Shown piece after piece: positions 1-8,896 of a DNA stretch of 64,000 nucleotides (the stretch's first letter is position 1; every line of letters begins with the position of its first letter). Below the pieces are notes generated by a model. It searched no databases and had not been told where the DNA came from. It saw only the letters and a list, made by a program, of their open reading frames with translations. The position numbers and the translations under genes are program-made. The DNA is from Ketogulonicigenium vulgare WSH-001 (GTDB lineage Bacteria > Pseudomonadota > Alphaproteobacteria > Rhodobacterales > Rhodobacteraceae): the NCBI RefSeq assembly GCF_000223375.1, contig NC_017384.1, positions 2,436,001 to 2,500,000 on the forward strand, given 5' to 3'.

Positions 1-218
1 AGCGCATCCAGCAGCAGCGCACCGTCTTTGCGTAGATCAGCCGCGGCGATGCGGGTCAGACGCATTTCCGATTCGGCATTCGGCCCGAGGAGCGCGGTCA
101 GCAACTGACGGCGCCGTTCGGCCACGCGGACGCTGTCTTCGCCCGCGATCAGCGCACCCATTCCCGCAGGATCGGGCTTGCGGAAATAGGTCAAAGCATC
201 GCGGGCGTTCAGCTTCAT
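1..218 (-). CDS. holA: DNA polymerase III delta subunit (HolA), N-terminal fragment
   Basis: Only the first 72 codons are in the window; the gene runs off the left edge. The delta subunit is part of the DNA polymerase III clamp loader and opens the beta clamp. The visible start [16 protein letters not shown], followed by a segment around GALIAGEDSVRVAERR, resembles the N-terminal domain of alphaproteobacterial HolA. The start ATG shares an ATGA overlap with the stop of lptE, so the two are translationally coupled. The order leuS-lptE-holA is common in alphaproteobacteria, which supports the call. The catalytically silent AAA+ domain cannot be inspected here. Confidence 0.8.
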   Translation of the reverse strand, partial: MKLNARDALTYFRKPDPAGMGALIAGEDSVRVAERRRQLLTALLGPNAESEMRLTRIAAADLRKDGALLLDA

Positions 219-706
219 CGGGCGGGTGCCGCGACCAACAATTGGGTAATGATCCGTTCGGCCAGCAGCCGGGCAAGGCGGTCTTCAGCATCGATTTGCG
301 CCGTCTCGACCGCGCGAATGGATGCAGATGCCGAATAGCCGGTAAAGGCATCAACACTGCCCGATGTAATCGTTCCACCCGCCGAATCACGTAGGGTAAA
401 GGTGGCGGTGCCGGGCAGGGTATAACGCAAAATCTCGCCGCTACGCGTCTCGGCCGAGGTCAACACACCTGTCGTGACATTCACATCCAGCACCATATCC
501 GTGCCTTCCCCCAATGAATCGCGCAGCGATTGGCGTAGGCGATAGCCCAAAGCGGTATTGGGCACCTGATAGCGGATGCGGTTCAGCAGGTGGCTGCCTG
601 CGCCGCGCGTGCCATAGGCGGGCGCGAAACCGCAGCCTGCCAGCAGCGCCGCCGCCCCGAAAAGGGCGGCGCGGCGCGTGGTTTTGAGGGGATCAGGCAA
701 CCACAT
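215..706 (-). CDS. lptE: LPS assembly lipoprotein LptE
   Basis: 163 aa. LptE is the outer-membrane lipoprotein that plugs the LptD barrel and helps insert lipopolysaccharide in the outer leaflet. An N-terminal signal peptide (residues about 9-24) ends in a lipobox LAGC with the acylated cysteine at about residue 25, followed by GFAPAYG, as in alphaproteobacterial LptE. The rest is a small alpha/beta domain with no catalytic motif, as expected. The start overlaps the 3' end of leuS by 14 bases and the stop overlaps the holA start by four, so the three genes form one operon. Similarity at sequence level is modest in this family; synteny carries much of the call. Confidence 0.85.
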   Translation of the reverse strand: MWLPDPLKTTRRAALFGAAALLAGCGFAPAYGTRGAGSHLLNRIRYQVPNTALGYRLRQSLRDSLGEGTDMVLDVNVTTGVLTSAETRSGEILRYTLPGTATFTLRDSAGGTITSGSVDAFTGYSASASIRAVETAQIDAEDRLARLLAERIITQLLVAAPAR

Positions 707-3257
707 TGACGATACGTCCCGGCACCACGATCAGCTTTTTGGGCGCATTGCCGTCCAGCGCCTTTTGTACGGCGGGATCGGCCAGCACCAGCTTTTCAAT
801 CTCGGCGGCGGGCATGTCTTTGGGGACGGTCACTTCCGAGCGGCGCTTGCCGTTGATCTGGATCGGCAGGGTGACGCTATCCTCGACCAGCATCGCCTCG
901 TCGGCTTTGGGCCAATCCGACAGGACACACAGGCCCGTGCCGCCCAGCATCGTCCAAATCTCTTCGGACAGGTGCGGGGTCATGGGGGCCATAAGCTGCG
1001 CCAGGGCCAGCATCGCGGTGCGCTTGGCAGCGGCTGAGGCATTGGATTTCGAAAGCGCGCTGGTAAAGCCGTAAAGCTTTGCAATCGCTGCGTTAAATCC
1101 AAAGCTGGACACGCCGCCCGTGACATCCGCAATCGCGCGGTGCATCTGGCGCAGCAGATCCTGATCGGCGCTGGCGTCGCCCGCATCCTCGCCATGGGCG
1201 ATATCCCAGGCCATGCGATAGACGCGCGACAGATGGCGGTGCGCGGCCTCGGCGCCAGACGCGGTCCATTCCACGTCACGCTCGGGCGGGCTGTCGGACA
1301 GCACGAACCAGCGCGCGGTATCGGCGCCATAGCTCGAGATGATCGACATCGGATCGACGACGTTCTTCTTCGACTTCGACATCTTGGCCGAGGGGATGAT
1401 CTCGACCGTCTCGCCCGTCGCTTTCAGCACGCCGCCTTCGACCTCTTCGGGGAAGTGGTAAACGGGGCGGCCATTCGCGTCGGTGGTTTTGTAAATCTCG
1501 TGCGTCACCATGCCTTGCGTGAACAGCGCATCGAACGGCTCGGTCGCGGTCGAGGGCAGATGACCCGTCGCATGCATCGCGCGGGCAAAGAACCGCGAAT
1601 ACAGCAGGTGCAGGATCGCATGTTCGATGCCGCCGATATATTGGTCGACGTTCATCCAGTAATCGACATCGGCCTGAACGGTCGGGGTCGCGGCATGGGA
1701 ATTGGTAAAGCGGGTGAAATACCAGCTACTATCGACGAATGTGTCCATCGTATCCGTCTCGCGCAGGGCCGCGCCGCCGCACACGGGGCAGGCGGTGTTG
1801 CGCCAGGTCGGATGACGATCCAGCGGGTTGCCCGGCACGTCGAAAGTGACGTCATCGGGCAGGCGCACCGGCAGATTTTCCTTTTTCTCCGGCACTGTGC
1901 CGCAGCTATAGCAATGCACGACGGGGATCGGGCAACCCCAATAGCGCTGACGCGACAGACCCCAGTCGCGCAGACGGAACTTGGTCACGCCGTGGCCAAC
2001 GCCATTGCTCTCGCAAAAGGCGATGGCGCTTTCGATACCCTCGTTGCCGGTCTGCTGCTCGTCACCCGCAAAACCGCCGACATAGGCAATCTTTTCGCCC
2101 TTGGGCGGGGCATAGGCCGCGCCGCCATCTTCGGGCGCGACATAATCCTGATCACCCAAGGGGCGCAAAACCGAGACGACCGGCAGATCATATTTCCGCG
2201 CGAAATCCAGATCGCGCTGGTCATGCGCCGGACAGCCAAAGATCGCGCCGGTGCCGTAATCCATCAGGATAAAGTTCGCGATATAGACCGGCAGCTCCCA
2301 GGCGGTATCGAACGGATGGCGCACGCGCAGCCCGGTATCAAAGCCTTTTTTATCCGCCTTTTCAATCGCTTCTTCGGTCGTGCCGCCTTTACGGGCATCC
2401 GCACAGAATGCGGCGATCTCGGCGTTCTCAGCCTCGAGCTTTTTCGCGATCGGGTGATCGGGCGAGATGCCGACAAAACTTGCGCCCATCAGCGTATCGG
2501 GGCGGGTGGTGTAAACCTCGATCCGGTCAGTGCCAGCGGCCGCCTCATCGGTCACTGAAAATGCGAATTGCAACCCGCGCGAGCGGCCGATCCAGTTCGC
2601 CTGCATCAGCTTGACCTTGGCGGGCCAGTCATCCAGCCCGTCCAGCGCACTCAGCAATTCGTCCGAGTAATGCGAGATTTTAAAGAACCACTGCGTCAGC
2701 TCGCGCCGCTCGACATCGGCGCCCGAACGCCAGCCCTTGCCGTCGATCACCTGTTCATTGGCCAGCACGGTCATATCGACCGGGTCCCAGTTCACCACCG
2801 CATTCTTGCGATAGACCAGATCCTTGGCCAGCATGTCGATGAACAGCGCCTGCTGTTGGCCGTAATATTCAGGATCGCAGGTCGCGAATTCGCGGCTCCA
2901 GTCGATCGAGAAACCCAGCGGCTTCATCTGATCGCGCATGTCCGCGATGTTCTGATAGGTCCAGTCCTTGGGGTGGCCGCCCGAAGCCATCGCGGCATTT
3001 TCCGCGGGCATCCCGAACGCGTCCCAGCCCATCGGATGCAGCACCGCATGGCCGGTTGCGCGTTTATAGCGCGCAATCACATCGCCCATCGTATAGTTGC
3101 GCACATGGCCCATATGGATGCGCCCGGACGGATAGGGGAACATCTCAAGGACGTAATATTTCGGCTTATCGTCCGAGCGGACGGCCTTGGCGGCCTCGGC
3201 CTCGTCCCAAGCGGTTTGCCATTTGGCTTCGATTTCGGCGGCAGAATAGCGGGACAT
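693..3257 (-). CDS. leuS: Leucyl-tRNA synthetase
   Basis: 854 aa, the usual length for bacterial LeuRS. This class I synthetase charges tRNA-Leu. The HIGH signature appears as HMGH at about residues 48-51 inside [14 protein letters not shown], and the KMSKS loop as [12 protein letters not shown] at about residue 625. A zinc-binding cysteine cluster (CYSCG, then CPVCGG) and the CP1 editing domain lie between them. The start [13 protein letters not shown] is typical of the family. It is the first gene of a tightly overlapping leuS-lptE-holA operon. About 140 bases separate it from the porin upstream, and the porin terminator lies in that gap, so leuS must have its own promoter there. Confidence 0.98.
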   Translation of the reverse strand: MSRYSAAEIEAKWQTAWDEAEAAKAVRSDDKPKYYVLEMFPYPSGRIHMGHVRNYTMGDVIARYKRATGHAVLHPMGWDAFGMPAENAAMASGGHPKDWTYQNIADMRDQMKPLGFSIDWSREFATCDPEYYGQQQALFIDMLAKDLVYRKNAVVNWDPVDMTVLANEQVIDGKGWRSGADVERRELTQWFFKISHYSDELLSALDGLDDWPAKVKLMQANWIGRSRGLQFAFSVTDEAAAGTDRIEVYTTRPDTLMGASFVGISPDHPIAKKLEAENAEIAAFCADARKGGTTEEAIEKADKKGFDTGLRVRHPFDTAWELPVYIANFILMDYGTGAIFGCPAHDQRDLDFARKYDLPVVSVLRPLGDQDYVAPEDGGAAYAPPKGEKIAYVGGFAGDEQQTGNEGIESAIAFCESNGVGHGVTKFRLRDWGLSRQRYWGCPIPVVHCYSCGTVPEKKENLPVRLPDDVTFDVPGNPLDRHPTWRNTACPVCGGAALRETDTMDTFVDSSWYFTRFTNSHAATPTVQADVDYWMNVDQYIGGIEHAILHLLYSRFFARAMHATGHLPSTATEPFDALFTQGMVTHEIYKTTDANGRPVYHFPEEVEGGVLKATGETVEIIPSAKMSKSKKNVVDPMSIISSYGADTARWFVLSDSPPERDVEWTASGAEAAHRHLSRVYRMAWDIAHGEDAGDASADQDLLRQMHRAIADVTGGVSSFGFNAAIAKLYGFTSALSKSNASAAAKRTAMLALAQLMAPMTPHLSEEIWTMLGGTGLCVLSDWPKADEAMLVEDSVTLPIQINGKRRSEVTVPKDMPAAEIEKLVLADPAVQKALDGNAPKKLIVVPGRIVNVVA

Positions 3258-3337
3258 CGGAGAAAGCAGTCCTTTGAAGGGCAGTTACGGCAGTTACCGA
3301 TGGTTTAGCCAATGTTTGCGCCCGTTGCCATAGGCTG

Positions 3338-3367
3338 AAAAAGGAAAGGGCAGCCCGCAGGCTGCCC
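3338..3367 (-). terminator. Rho-independent terminator of the porin gene
   Basis: An 8-bp GC stem (GGGCAGCC at 3348-3355 pairing with 3360-3367, loop of four) is followed on the minus strand by a T-rich run (complement of 3338-3347). It lies 30 bases after the porin stop. Confidence 0.85.
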
Positions 3368-3396
3368 TCCCTTTAGCGAAGTGCCAAGTTCTAAGA

Positions 3397-4566
3397 TTAG
3401 AACTTGAACGAAACTTCGATGGTCGCGCCGTTTTGGTAAGCGGGCGCACCAACTTCGTCGTCCGACAGGTAGCCGGCCGAGGTGTCGTCTGCGTCAGCAT
3501 AGGAAACCAGCAGGGTTGCGCCAGCGCCCAGATCGTAGGTGCCGCCGACGTAGTAGGCTTCGCCCGAACCGATGCTCCACGAGTCGCGCGACAGGTAACC
3601 GGCTTTCAGGTTGATGCCGTTGCCCAGGTCGTAGCCACCTTCGACTGCCAGACGTGCGTCACGGCCGCCGATCGACAGGTTGTTGGCCAGACGCTCGCCG
3701 TAGTCAGCCGAGATCGAGAAGCCGTTTGCAGCGTAAGCAACGCGTGCGCCGTAGAACAGGTCTTCGTCCATCGCGTCCGAGACGTCGCCGTCTTCGAAGA
3801 TCACCCAGCCGGTCAGAGCGACAGGGCCGAGCGGGTAGGTTGCGGTCAGACCCAGCGAGCTTTGCGTGGTGCCAGCGACTTTGTAGTCGGTGGTTGCATA
3901 GGCCAGACGAACCGAAGCGCCAGCAAAGGTCGTGCCAACCGACAGACCGATGATTTCGTTCGGGTTGATGTCGTCACCCAGCGCAGCTTCTGCGAAGTAG
4001 TCGTCATCGCCTTCGCCTTGGTAGGCGAACACAACGTCAAATGCGCCGAAAGTGGTCGAGGCAGCGAAGTTCCACTGACCCAGTTGGCTTTCCGAAGCGT
4101 TGTCGTTGCCGGTGGTGCTGCTGATCGGGGTCGAAACCGAAACAGCGACGTTACCGTAGTTGATGTCGCCGCGCAGGGTCTTCTCGCCGTCTTGCTCCGA
4201 GAAGCCGTCAGCGAACATCGGGCCAGCAGCTTTCCATGCGTCGACTGCCGAGAATTCGTAGTCGCCGAAGTACAGACCGCCCAGCTCGCCTGCTTCCAAG
4301 AACAGTTTGAGGTTGTTGGTGTCCAGAGCCGGATCGCTGATGTAGCCGTTGTCGATCAGGTCGAAACGAACGCTACCACCAAAGGTCAGACCGTTGTCCA
4401 GCTCTTGGCTGGCAGCGATGTTCATGCGCAGGCGCCAGTAGAAGCCGTCGTTTTCAATCGCGGTGTCGTTGTAGCCCAGACGAGCATCGCCGTTGAAGCT
4501 GATTTCTGCAGCAGCGGCGCCTGCAAAGGCGGTCAGCGCGGCCGAAGCGAGAAGGATGCGTTTCAT
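3397..4566 (-). CDS. General porin (Gram-negative porin family, Rhodobacter type)
   Basis: 389 aa. Start chosen at MKRILLASAALTAF because a good ribosome binding site (GAGGGA) precedes it and a clean signal peptide follows, with cleavage expected after AGAAAA at about residue 20. The open frame extends about 140 codons further upstream but without a signal. The mature protein is rich in Gly, Asp, Tyr and alternating hydrophobic strands, and it ends in a terminal phenylalanine (SFKF), the C-terminal signature for BAM-mediated insertion. It would form a trimeric 16-stranded diffusion pore. An own terminator follows. A small hairpin (4584-4589 with 4594-4599) lies in the 5' leader just upstream of the binding site. 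Confidence 0.9.
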   Translation of the reverse strand: MKRILLASAALTAFAGAAAAEISFNGDARLGYNDTAIENDGFYWRLRMNIAASQELDNGLTFGGSVRFDLIDNGYISDPALDTNNLKLFLEAGELGGLYFGDYEFSAVDAWKAAGPMFADGFSEQDGEKTLRGDINYGNVAVSVSTPISSTTGNDNASESQLGQWNFAASTTFGAFDVVFAYQGEGDDDYFAEAALGDDINPNEIIGLSVGTTFAGASVRLAYATTDYKVAGTTQSSLGLTATYPLGPVALTGWVIFEDGDVSDAMDEDLFYGARVAYAANGFSISADYGERLANNLSIGGRDARLAVEGGYDLGNGINLKAGYLSRDSWSIGSGEAYYVGGTYDLGAGATLLVSYADADDTSAGYLSDDEVGAPAYQNGATIEVSFKF

Positions 4567-4789
4567 AAAATGTCCCTCGTGTTGCATTCCCGAGAATGCC
4601 AGTTTGCCTAGCATTGAGCGATTGTTTGCGCGTTGCGGCACTTTCAGACAAGCAAATTGACTTGAGAATTTCTGCGTAGCGCCAACCTGATGCAATGTCG
4701 CCACACAGGTAGCGCCGCTTCTGGGATCACGATATGCAGGACAAAAGCGCGTGCCACCGGCGCGCCAAACAATATGCGAGCCGCCTGAT

Positions 4790-5446
4790 ATGCCTCTTTC
4801 AGATATTCTGTCACGCATCCGCGATACGGCGTTGGATTGCGATCGTTCTGCTGCCGATGTGACGCTGATCGCCGTCTCAAAAGTGCAACCAAATGACCGA
4901 GTTGCAGCGGTTTTGGACGCAGGACAACGGGTTTTTGGCGAGAATCGCGTGCAAGAGGCGATGGGAAAATGGCCCGACTTTCGCGCCACTTACGGCGATG
5001 TCGATCTGCATCTGATCGGGCCGCTGCAATCGAACAAAGCCCGTCAGGCGATGGAGCTGTTCAATGCGATCCACACGCTGGACCGCCTGCGCCTGGCCGA
5101 GACTTTCGCCCGCCTTGCGCAGGAATTGGGCAAATGCCCGGATTTATTCGTTCAGGTCAATACGGGGGCCGAGCCGCAAAAAGCGGGCTGTTTGCCGGAG
5201 GAGGTCGATTCCCTTGTGGCCGCCGCGCGCGCGATGGATCTGCCGGTCAAAGGTCTGATGTGCATCCCGCCCGCCGATCAGGGCCCCGCGCCGCATTTCG
5301 CGATGCTGGCCGAAATGGCGGCGCGCAACGGTTTGACAGGTCTTTCCATGGGGATGAGCGGCGATTTCGACGTCGCGATCCGCCATGGGGCGACGCATGT
5401 GCGGGTTGGTTCGGCCATTTTCGGCGACCGAACCGCCGCGCATTAA
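4790..5446 (+). CDS. yggS: YggS family pyridoxal phosphate homeostasis protein
   Basis: 218 aa. These proteins bind pyridoxal 5'-phosphate without a known reaction and keep free PLP and amino acid pools balanced. The fold is the alanine racemase N-terminal TIM barrel. The PLP lysine is expected at residue 31 in VTLIAVSKVQ. Other conserved blocks are FGENRVQEA, HLIGPLQSNK and GLSMGMSGDF. I start at the ATG at 4790 (MPLSDIL), which gives the family length; a GTG 39 bases upstream would only add a non-conserved stretch. The stop codon overlaps that of the convergent xthA by four bases. Confidence 0.93.
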   Translation: MPLSDILSRIRDTALDCDRSAADVTLIAVSKVQPNDRVAAVLDAGQRVFGENRVQEAMGKWPDFRATYGDVDLHLIGPLQSNKARQAMELFNAIHTLDRLRLAETFARLAQELGKCPDLFVQVNTGAEPQKAGCLPEEVDSLVAAARAMDLPVKGLMCIPPADQGPAPHFAMLAEMAARNGLTGLSMGMSGDFDVAIRHGATHVRVGSAIFGDRTAAH

Positions 5447-6231
5447 AGGTCAAAGGTCGCGAAAACCGGTGCGTGATCCGATGGGCCTTCCCATCCGCGC
5501 GCCGGGCGCAAGACGCGGCTGGAATGGCCCGCCGCCGCAATGTCGCGTGTCGCCCAGATGTGATCCAGCCGCCGCCCCTTATCCGCAGCATCCCAATCGG
5601 GCGAGCGATAGGACCACCAGCTATAAAGACGCCCCTCGGGGATATTGGCGCGGGTGATATCCACCCAATCGCCCGAATCCATCGCGGCGCCCAGATGATC
5701 GACCTCGATCGGAGTGTGGCTGACGATTTTCAGCAGCGCCTTGTGATTCCAGACGTCGTCCTCGCGCGGGGCGATGTTCAGATCTCCGACCAGAATCGCC
5801 TTTTGCGGCTTTTCCCCGTGAAAATGGTCGCGCATCTGGGTCAGGTAATCCAGCTTTTGGCCGAATTTGATGTTCTGCTCGCGGTCGGGAATATCGCCGC
5901 CTGCGGGGACATAGAAGTTGTGGATCGTGACGCCATTGTCCAACTGACCCGCGATATGGCGGGCATGGCCAAGGTCGGCGAAATCATGGGCGCCCACCTC
6001 GCGCATGGGCAGGCGCGACAGGATGGCGACACCATTATAGCCCTTTTGGCCGCGCGCGATCATATAGGGATAGCCAAGCGCGCGGAAAATCTCGGTCGGG
6101 ATCAGTTCGACCGGGGATTTGCATTCTTGCAGGCATAGCACATCCGGCAGCTCTTCGCGCAGCAGCCGCGCAACCAGTTCCGCCCGCAGGCGAACCGAGT
6201 TAATGTTCCAGGTGGCAAGGGTAAAGGTCAT
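5443..6231 (-). CDS. xthA: Exodeoxyribonuclease III
   Basis: 262 aa. Exonuclease III / AP endonuclease acts in base excision repair, cutting at abasic sites and trimming 3' ends. The opening FTLATWNINSVRLR, the catalytic LQECK (Glu at about residue 36), GDLNIAP and the C-terminal SDHAPV all match the family. It is transcribed away from the small secreted protein gene upstream, separated by 75 bases that contain a short CACCCT/AGGGTG palindrome at 6257-6270. Its stop codon overlaps that of yggS on the opposite strand with no room for a terminator. Confidence 0.96.
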   Translation of the reverse strand: MTFTLATWNINSVRLRAELVARLLREELPDVLCLQECKSPVELIPTEIFRALGYPYMIARGQKGYNGVAILSRLPMREVGAHDFADLGHARHIAGQLDNGVTIHNFYVPAGGDIPDREQNIKFGQKLDYLTQMRDHFHGEKPQKAILVGDLNIAPREDDVWNHKALLKIVSHTPIEVDHLGAAMDSGDWVDITRANIPEGRLYSWWSYRSPDWDAADKGRRLDHIWATRDIAAAGHSSRVLRPARGWEGPSDHAPVFATFDL

Positions 6232-6306
6232 GGCGCATCCTCTGGCTTGGCGAGGCCACCCTAGAGGGTGCGGACGGGAAACATAAGCCCCGCCCGCGCG
6301 GTTTCC

Positions 6307-6624
6307 TTAGCGGATCACATAGGTGCCGACCCGGCACACATCCACTACATCGCGCGTGCTGCGCCCATTGCTGAATTCGATCAGCAGATCATACGAGCAA
6401 TTCGACACGTTGCGGATGGTCAGATCAAAGCTGCGCCCATTTTCCAGCACTCGATTGCCCAGCAGGTCATTCTCCCAGCTGTCGTTATGGGTGGGGCTGG
6501 AATACAGATACATCACCGTCAGACCCGAGCTGTTCTGAAACCGGATCGTCTCGGTCTGGGCCATTGCTGGCGCGGCGACAAGGGTGGCGACCGCAGCGGC
6601 GGCCATCATAGCGTTGCGAAACAT
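6307..6624 (-). CDS. Small secreted protein of unknown function
   Basis: 105 aa. I do not recognise the family. The start MFRNAMM is preceded by a GGAG ribosome binding site at good spacing; a start 12 bases upstream is less well placed. Residues 1-22 form a signal peptide ending in APAMA, leaving a mature protein of about 83 aa. It has two cysteines (about residues 76 and 97) that could form one disulfide in the periplasm, and a predicted beta-rich character (IRFQNSSGLTVMYLY, SFDLTIRNVSNCSYDLLIEF). It sits alone between xthA and the CenR-like regulator on the same strand. Its upstream region is unusually AT-rich. Confidence 0.7.
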   Translation of the reverse strand: MFRNAMMAAAAVATLVAAPAMAQTETIRFQNSSGLTVMYLYSSPTHNDSWENDLLGNRVLENGRSFDLTIRNVSNCSYDLLIEFSNGRSTRDVVDVCRVGTYVIR

Positions 6625-6653
6625 GACACACTCCAAAAATGCGTTATGTTCAC

Positions 6654-6667
6654 ATTAATTCATTAAT
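6654..6667. repeat. Tandem ATTAAT boxes upstream of the small secreted protein gene
   Basis: Two copies of the self-complementary hexamer ATTAAT, separated by TC, lie 30-43 bases upstream of the start at 6624. A further TTAATT occurs at 6681. The stretch stands out as AT-rich in this GC-rich DNA. It may be part of the promoter or a regulator site; spacing does not match the CtrA TTAA-N7-TTAA motif. Confidence 0.4.
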
Positions 6668-6747
6668 GCGTGATGAGAAGTTAATTTTGCGACCGGCTGA
6701 CGGCATCGGCCAAGGTCAGCCTGTGGGCCAGCCAGTCGCAATAATCG

Positions 6748-7434
6748 TTACACAGCCAGACGATAGCCGCCCGATTCCGTCACCAGCAACTGCGCGCTCG
6801 AGGGGTCGGCCTCAATCTTTTGGCGCAGGCGATAGATATGCGTCTCTAGCGTATGGGTGGTGACGCCCGCGTTATAGCCCCAGACCTCATGCAGCAGCAC
6901 ATCGCGCTGCACCACGCCCTCGGGCGCGCGATAGAGGAACTTCAGGATATTCGTCTCTTTTTCCGTCAGGCGGATTTTCTTGTCATCCGCCGTCACCAGC
7001 ATCTTATGCGCCGGGCGGAAGGTATAGGGCCCAAGGGCAAAGACAGCGTCCTCGGATTGTTCATGCGTGCGCAGCTGGGCGCGCAGGCGGGCCAAAAGCA
7101 CCGGGAATTTGAACGGCTTGGTCACATAATCATTCGCGCCCGAATCAAGGCCCAGAATGGTGTCGCTGTCGCTGTCATGGCCGGTCAGCATGATGATCGG
7201 GCATTTCACATTCTGCTTGCGCATGACGCGGCACAGCTCGCGCCCGTCGGTGTCGGGCAGGCCGACGTCCAGAATGATCAGGTCGTAATGGGCGTCCTTG
7301 ATCTTTTCCAGCGCGGTATGGCCGCTGTTCGCCTCGAAAACGTCAAAGTCTTCGGTCATCACCAGCTGTTCGCTGAGGGCTTCGCGCAGATCGTCATCAT
7401 CATCGACCAGCAGGATTTTTTTCAATTGGGCCAT
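6748..7434 (-). CDS. cenR: OmpR-family response regulator, CenR-like
   Basis: 228 aa. Two-domain regulator: a receiver domain (about 1-115) with acidic pocket D11-D12, phosphoacceptor D56 in IILDVGLPDTDG, T84 in MLTGHDSDSD and K106 in YVTKPF, followed by an OmpR winged-helix domain ending THTLETHIYRLRQKIE. The segments TILGLDSGANDY and HEQSEDAVFALGPYTF closely recall CenR, the essential envelope and cell-division regulator of Caulobacter and Rhodobacter. I infer that identity from memory, not from a search. No partner kinase gene is adjacent. Start at 7434 is favoured over a GTG at 7440 because the GGAG motif would be too close to the latter. Confidence 0.8.
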   Translation of the reverse strand: MAQLKKILLVDDDDDLREALSEQLVMTEDFDVFEANSGHTALEKIKDAHYDLIILDVGLPDTDGRELCRVMRKQNVKCPIIMLTGHDSDSDTILGLDSGANDYVTKPFKFPVLLARLRAQLRTHEQSEDAVFALGPYTFRPAHKMLVTADDKKIRLTEKETNILKFLYRAPEGVVQRDVLLHEVWGYNAGVTTHTLETHIYRLRQKIEADPSSAQLLVTESGGYRLAV

Positions 7435-7578
7435 GTTCACGTCTCCATGACTTACCGTGTGTGTTTCGTGTAGCAGGTGGCCCTTCGCGGCGCGGGTTGC
7501 AAGAAATGCTACAAAGGGTCACGCGCTCGTGTCATTTTGGGCGGAATATTTCAGGATTATTGCAGGGATTTCGGGGTG

Positions 7579-8118
7579 ATGGCGAAAGATGTGCTGCGGC
7601 TGACGCCGATGGGGCTGATCTGGCGGGGGCGGCGCATCCCTTGCACCATCGGCCGTGCGGGGCTGTCGCGGACCAAGCATGAGGGGGACGGTGCCACCCC
7701 TGACGCGCCGATGCGGTTGCTGCAGGTGCTGTATCGTCCTGACCGTTTGCCGCCGCCTGTGCCCGGCGCCAAAGCCATCGGCCCGCGGGATCTGTGGTCG
7801 GACGCCAGCGGCCAGCCCGATTATAACCACATGGTCCGCGCTCCCTATGCTTATAGCCACGAGGCGATGCGCCGCCCGGACCCGCTTTATGACATCGTGA
7901 TCGTCACCGACTGGAATTATCCCGCTGCGCGGGCGGGCGGGGGGTCGGCGATTTTCCTGCATCAATGGCGCCGCCGCGGCGCGCCGACCGCGGGTTGCAT
8001 CGCCATGGCGCGCGCCAATCTGATCCGCCTTGCGCGTGAAATCACCCCCGGCACGCGCCTGATCATCACGGGTATGCGCCTTGCCAATGGCGCGCGCGCC
8101 ACTATCTTTCGCCAGTAA
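7579..8118 (+). CDS. YkuD-domain L,D-transpeptidase-like protein without signal peptide
   Basis: 179 aa. The pattern DPLYDIVIVTDWNY, then AIFLHQ (H128) and PTAGCIAM (C140), is the YkuD catalytic core of the COG3786 type. YkuD enzymes use the cysteine to cross-link or trim murein peptides. From the ATG at 7579 the N-terminus MAKDVLRLTPMGLIW carries no recognisable export signal, and the upstream 34 codons in frame do not supply one. Periplasmic action is therefore not assured. It is followed after 19 bases by the DsbA-family gene on the same strand and is divergent from the CenR-like gene. The ribosome binding site is weak (GGGGTG), so the exact start is uncertain. Confidence 0.75.
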   Translation: MAKDVLRLTPMGLIWRGRRIPCTIGRAGLSRTKHEGDGATPDAPMRLLQVLYRPDRLPPPVPGAKAIGPRDLWSDASGQPDYNHMVRAPYAYSHEAMRRPDPLYDIVIVTDWNYPAARAGGGSAIFLHQWRRRGAPTAGCIAMARANLIRLAREITPGTRLIITGMRLANGARATIFRQ

Positions 8119-8137
8119 CATGGTATGAGGTGCGGCG

Positions 8138-8863
8138 ATGGCCGATGATGTAATGCCCAGTGATGTAATGAAGGTCGAGATCTGGTCCGACGTGATCTGC
8201 CCATGGTGCTGGATCGGCAAGGCGCGCTTTGAAAAGGCGCTGGCCGCTTTTCCGCACGCCGGGCGGGTCGAGGTCACGCATCACGCCTATCGCCTTGATC
8301 CAGGTGGCAAACCCGAAGAGGTCGTCACCTCGCTCGGCCGTAAATACGGTGGCGGCCCTGATCAGATCCGCCAGATGATGGGCCGCGTCGTGGATGCTGC
8401 GGCTGGCGAGGGGCTGGTCTATAATACCGAAGGGGCGAAAACCGGTGATACCACCGACGCGCATCGCATCATAAAATTCGCCCGCGACAAGGGATTGGGT
8501 GATCTGGCCCTCGACCGCCTTTACGCGGCCTATTTCACCGATGGCATCCATGTGGTCGAGCGCGCCGCCCTGCTGGATCTGGCCTCCGAGATCGGCCTGG
8601 ATCGCGGCGAGGTGCAGAGCATGCTGACATCCGACGCCTATATCGCCGATGTCACCGCCGATCAGGCGCAAGCGCAGCGTTTTGGTGCCAATGGCGTGCC
8701 GTTCTTTGTCATCGACGGCAAATACGGCATCTCGGGCGCGCAAGAGCCTGCCCTGTTTGCCCGCGCGCTGGATCAGATCTGGGCGGAAAGTGGGCGCACA
8801 GCGCTGAAATCCTTTGGCGATGCGAATGCAGATGCCTGCGGCCCCGATGGTTGCGCGATCTGA
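8138..8863 (+). CDS. DsbA-family (FrnE-like) thiol oxidoreductase
   Basis: 241 aa. Thioredoxin-fold protein with an inserted helical domain, of the FrnE type rather than periplasmic DsbA, since there is no signal peptide. The redox motif CPWC is at residues 21-24 after VEIWSDVI. The cis-proline region appears as NGVPFFVID. A second cysteine pair lies at the extreme C-terminus (ACGPDGC), a feature also found in FrnE relatives. The start at 8138 has a GAGG motif seven bases upstream. The substrate is unknown; a role in cytosolic redox repair or isomerisation is inferred from the family. A strong bidirectional terminator follows at once. Confidence 0.88.
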   Translation: MADDVMPSDVMKVEIWSDVICPWCWIGKARFEKALAAFPHAGRVEVTHHAYRLDPGGKPEEVVTSLGRKYGGGPDQIRQMMGRVVDAAAGEGLVYNTEGAKTGDTTDAHRIIKFARDKGLGDLALDRLYAAYFTDGIHVVERAALLDLASEIGLDRGEVQSMLTSDAYIADVTADQAQAQRFGANGVPFFVIDGKYGISGAQEPALFARALDQIWAESGRTALKSFGDANADACGPDGCAI

Positions 8864-8866
8864 AAT

Positions 8867-8895
8867 AAAAAGCCCCGCATCACGCGGGGCTTTTT
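8867..8895. terminator. Bidirectional rho-independent terminator
   Basis: AAAAAGCCCCGC (8867-8878) pairs with GCGGGGCTTTTT (8884-8895) around a five-base loop. It has a T-run on both strands, so it can end both the DsbA-family transcript and the convergent barrel gene at 8897. Confidence 0.95.
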
Positions 8896-8896
8896 A

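Noticed and set aside
3397..4989. 530-codon version of the porin.
   Set aside because: The extra 141 codons upstream overlap yggS and its promoter region and contain no signal peptide. The start at 4566 has both signal and ribosome binding site.
6654..6690. CtrA binding site.
   Set aside because: The TTAA half-sites are four bases apart, not seven, and the AAC extension is missing.
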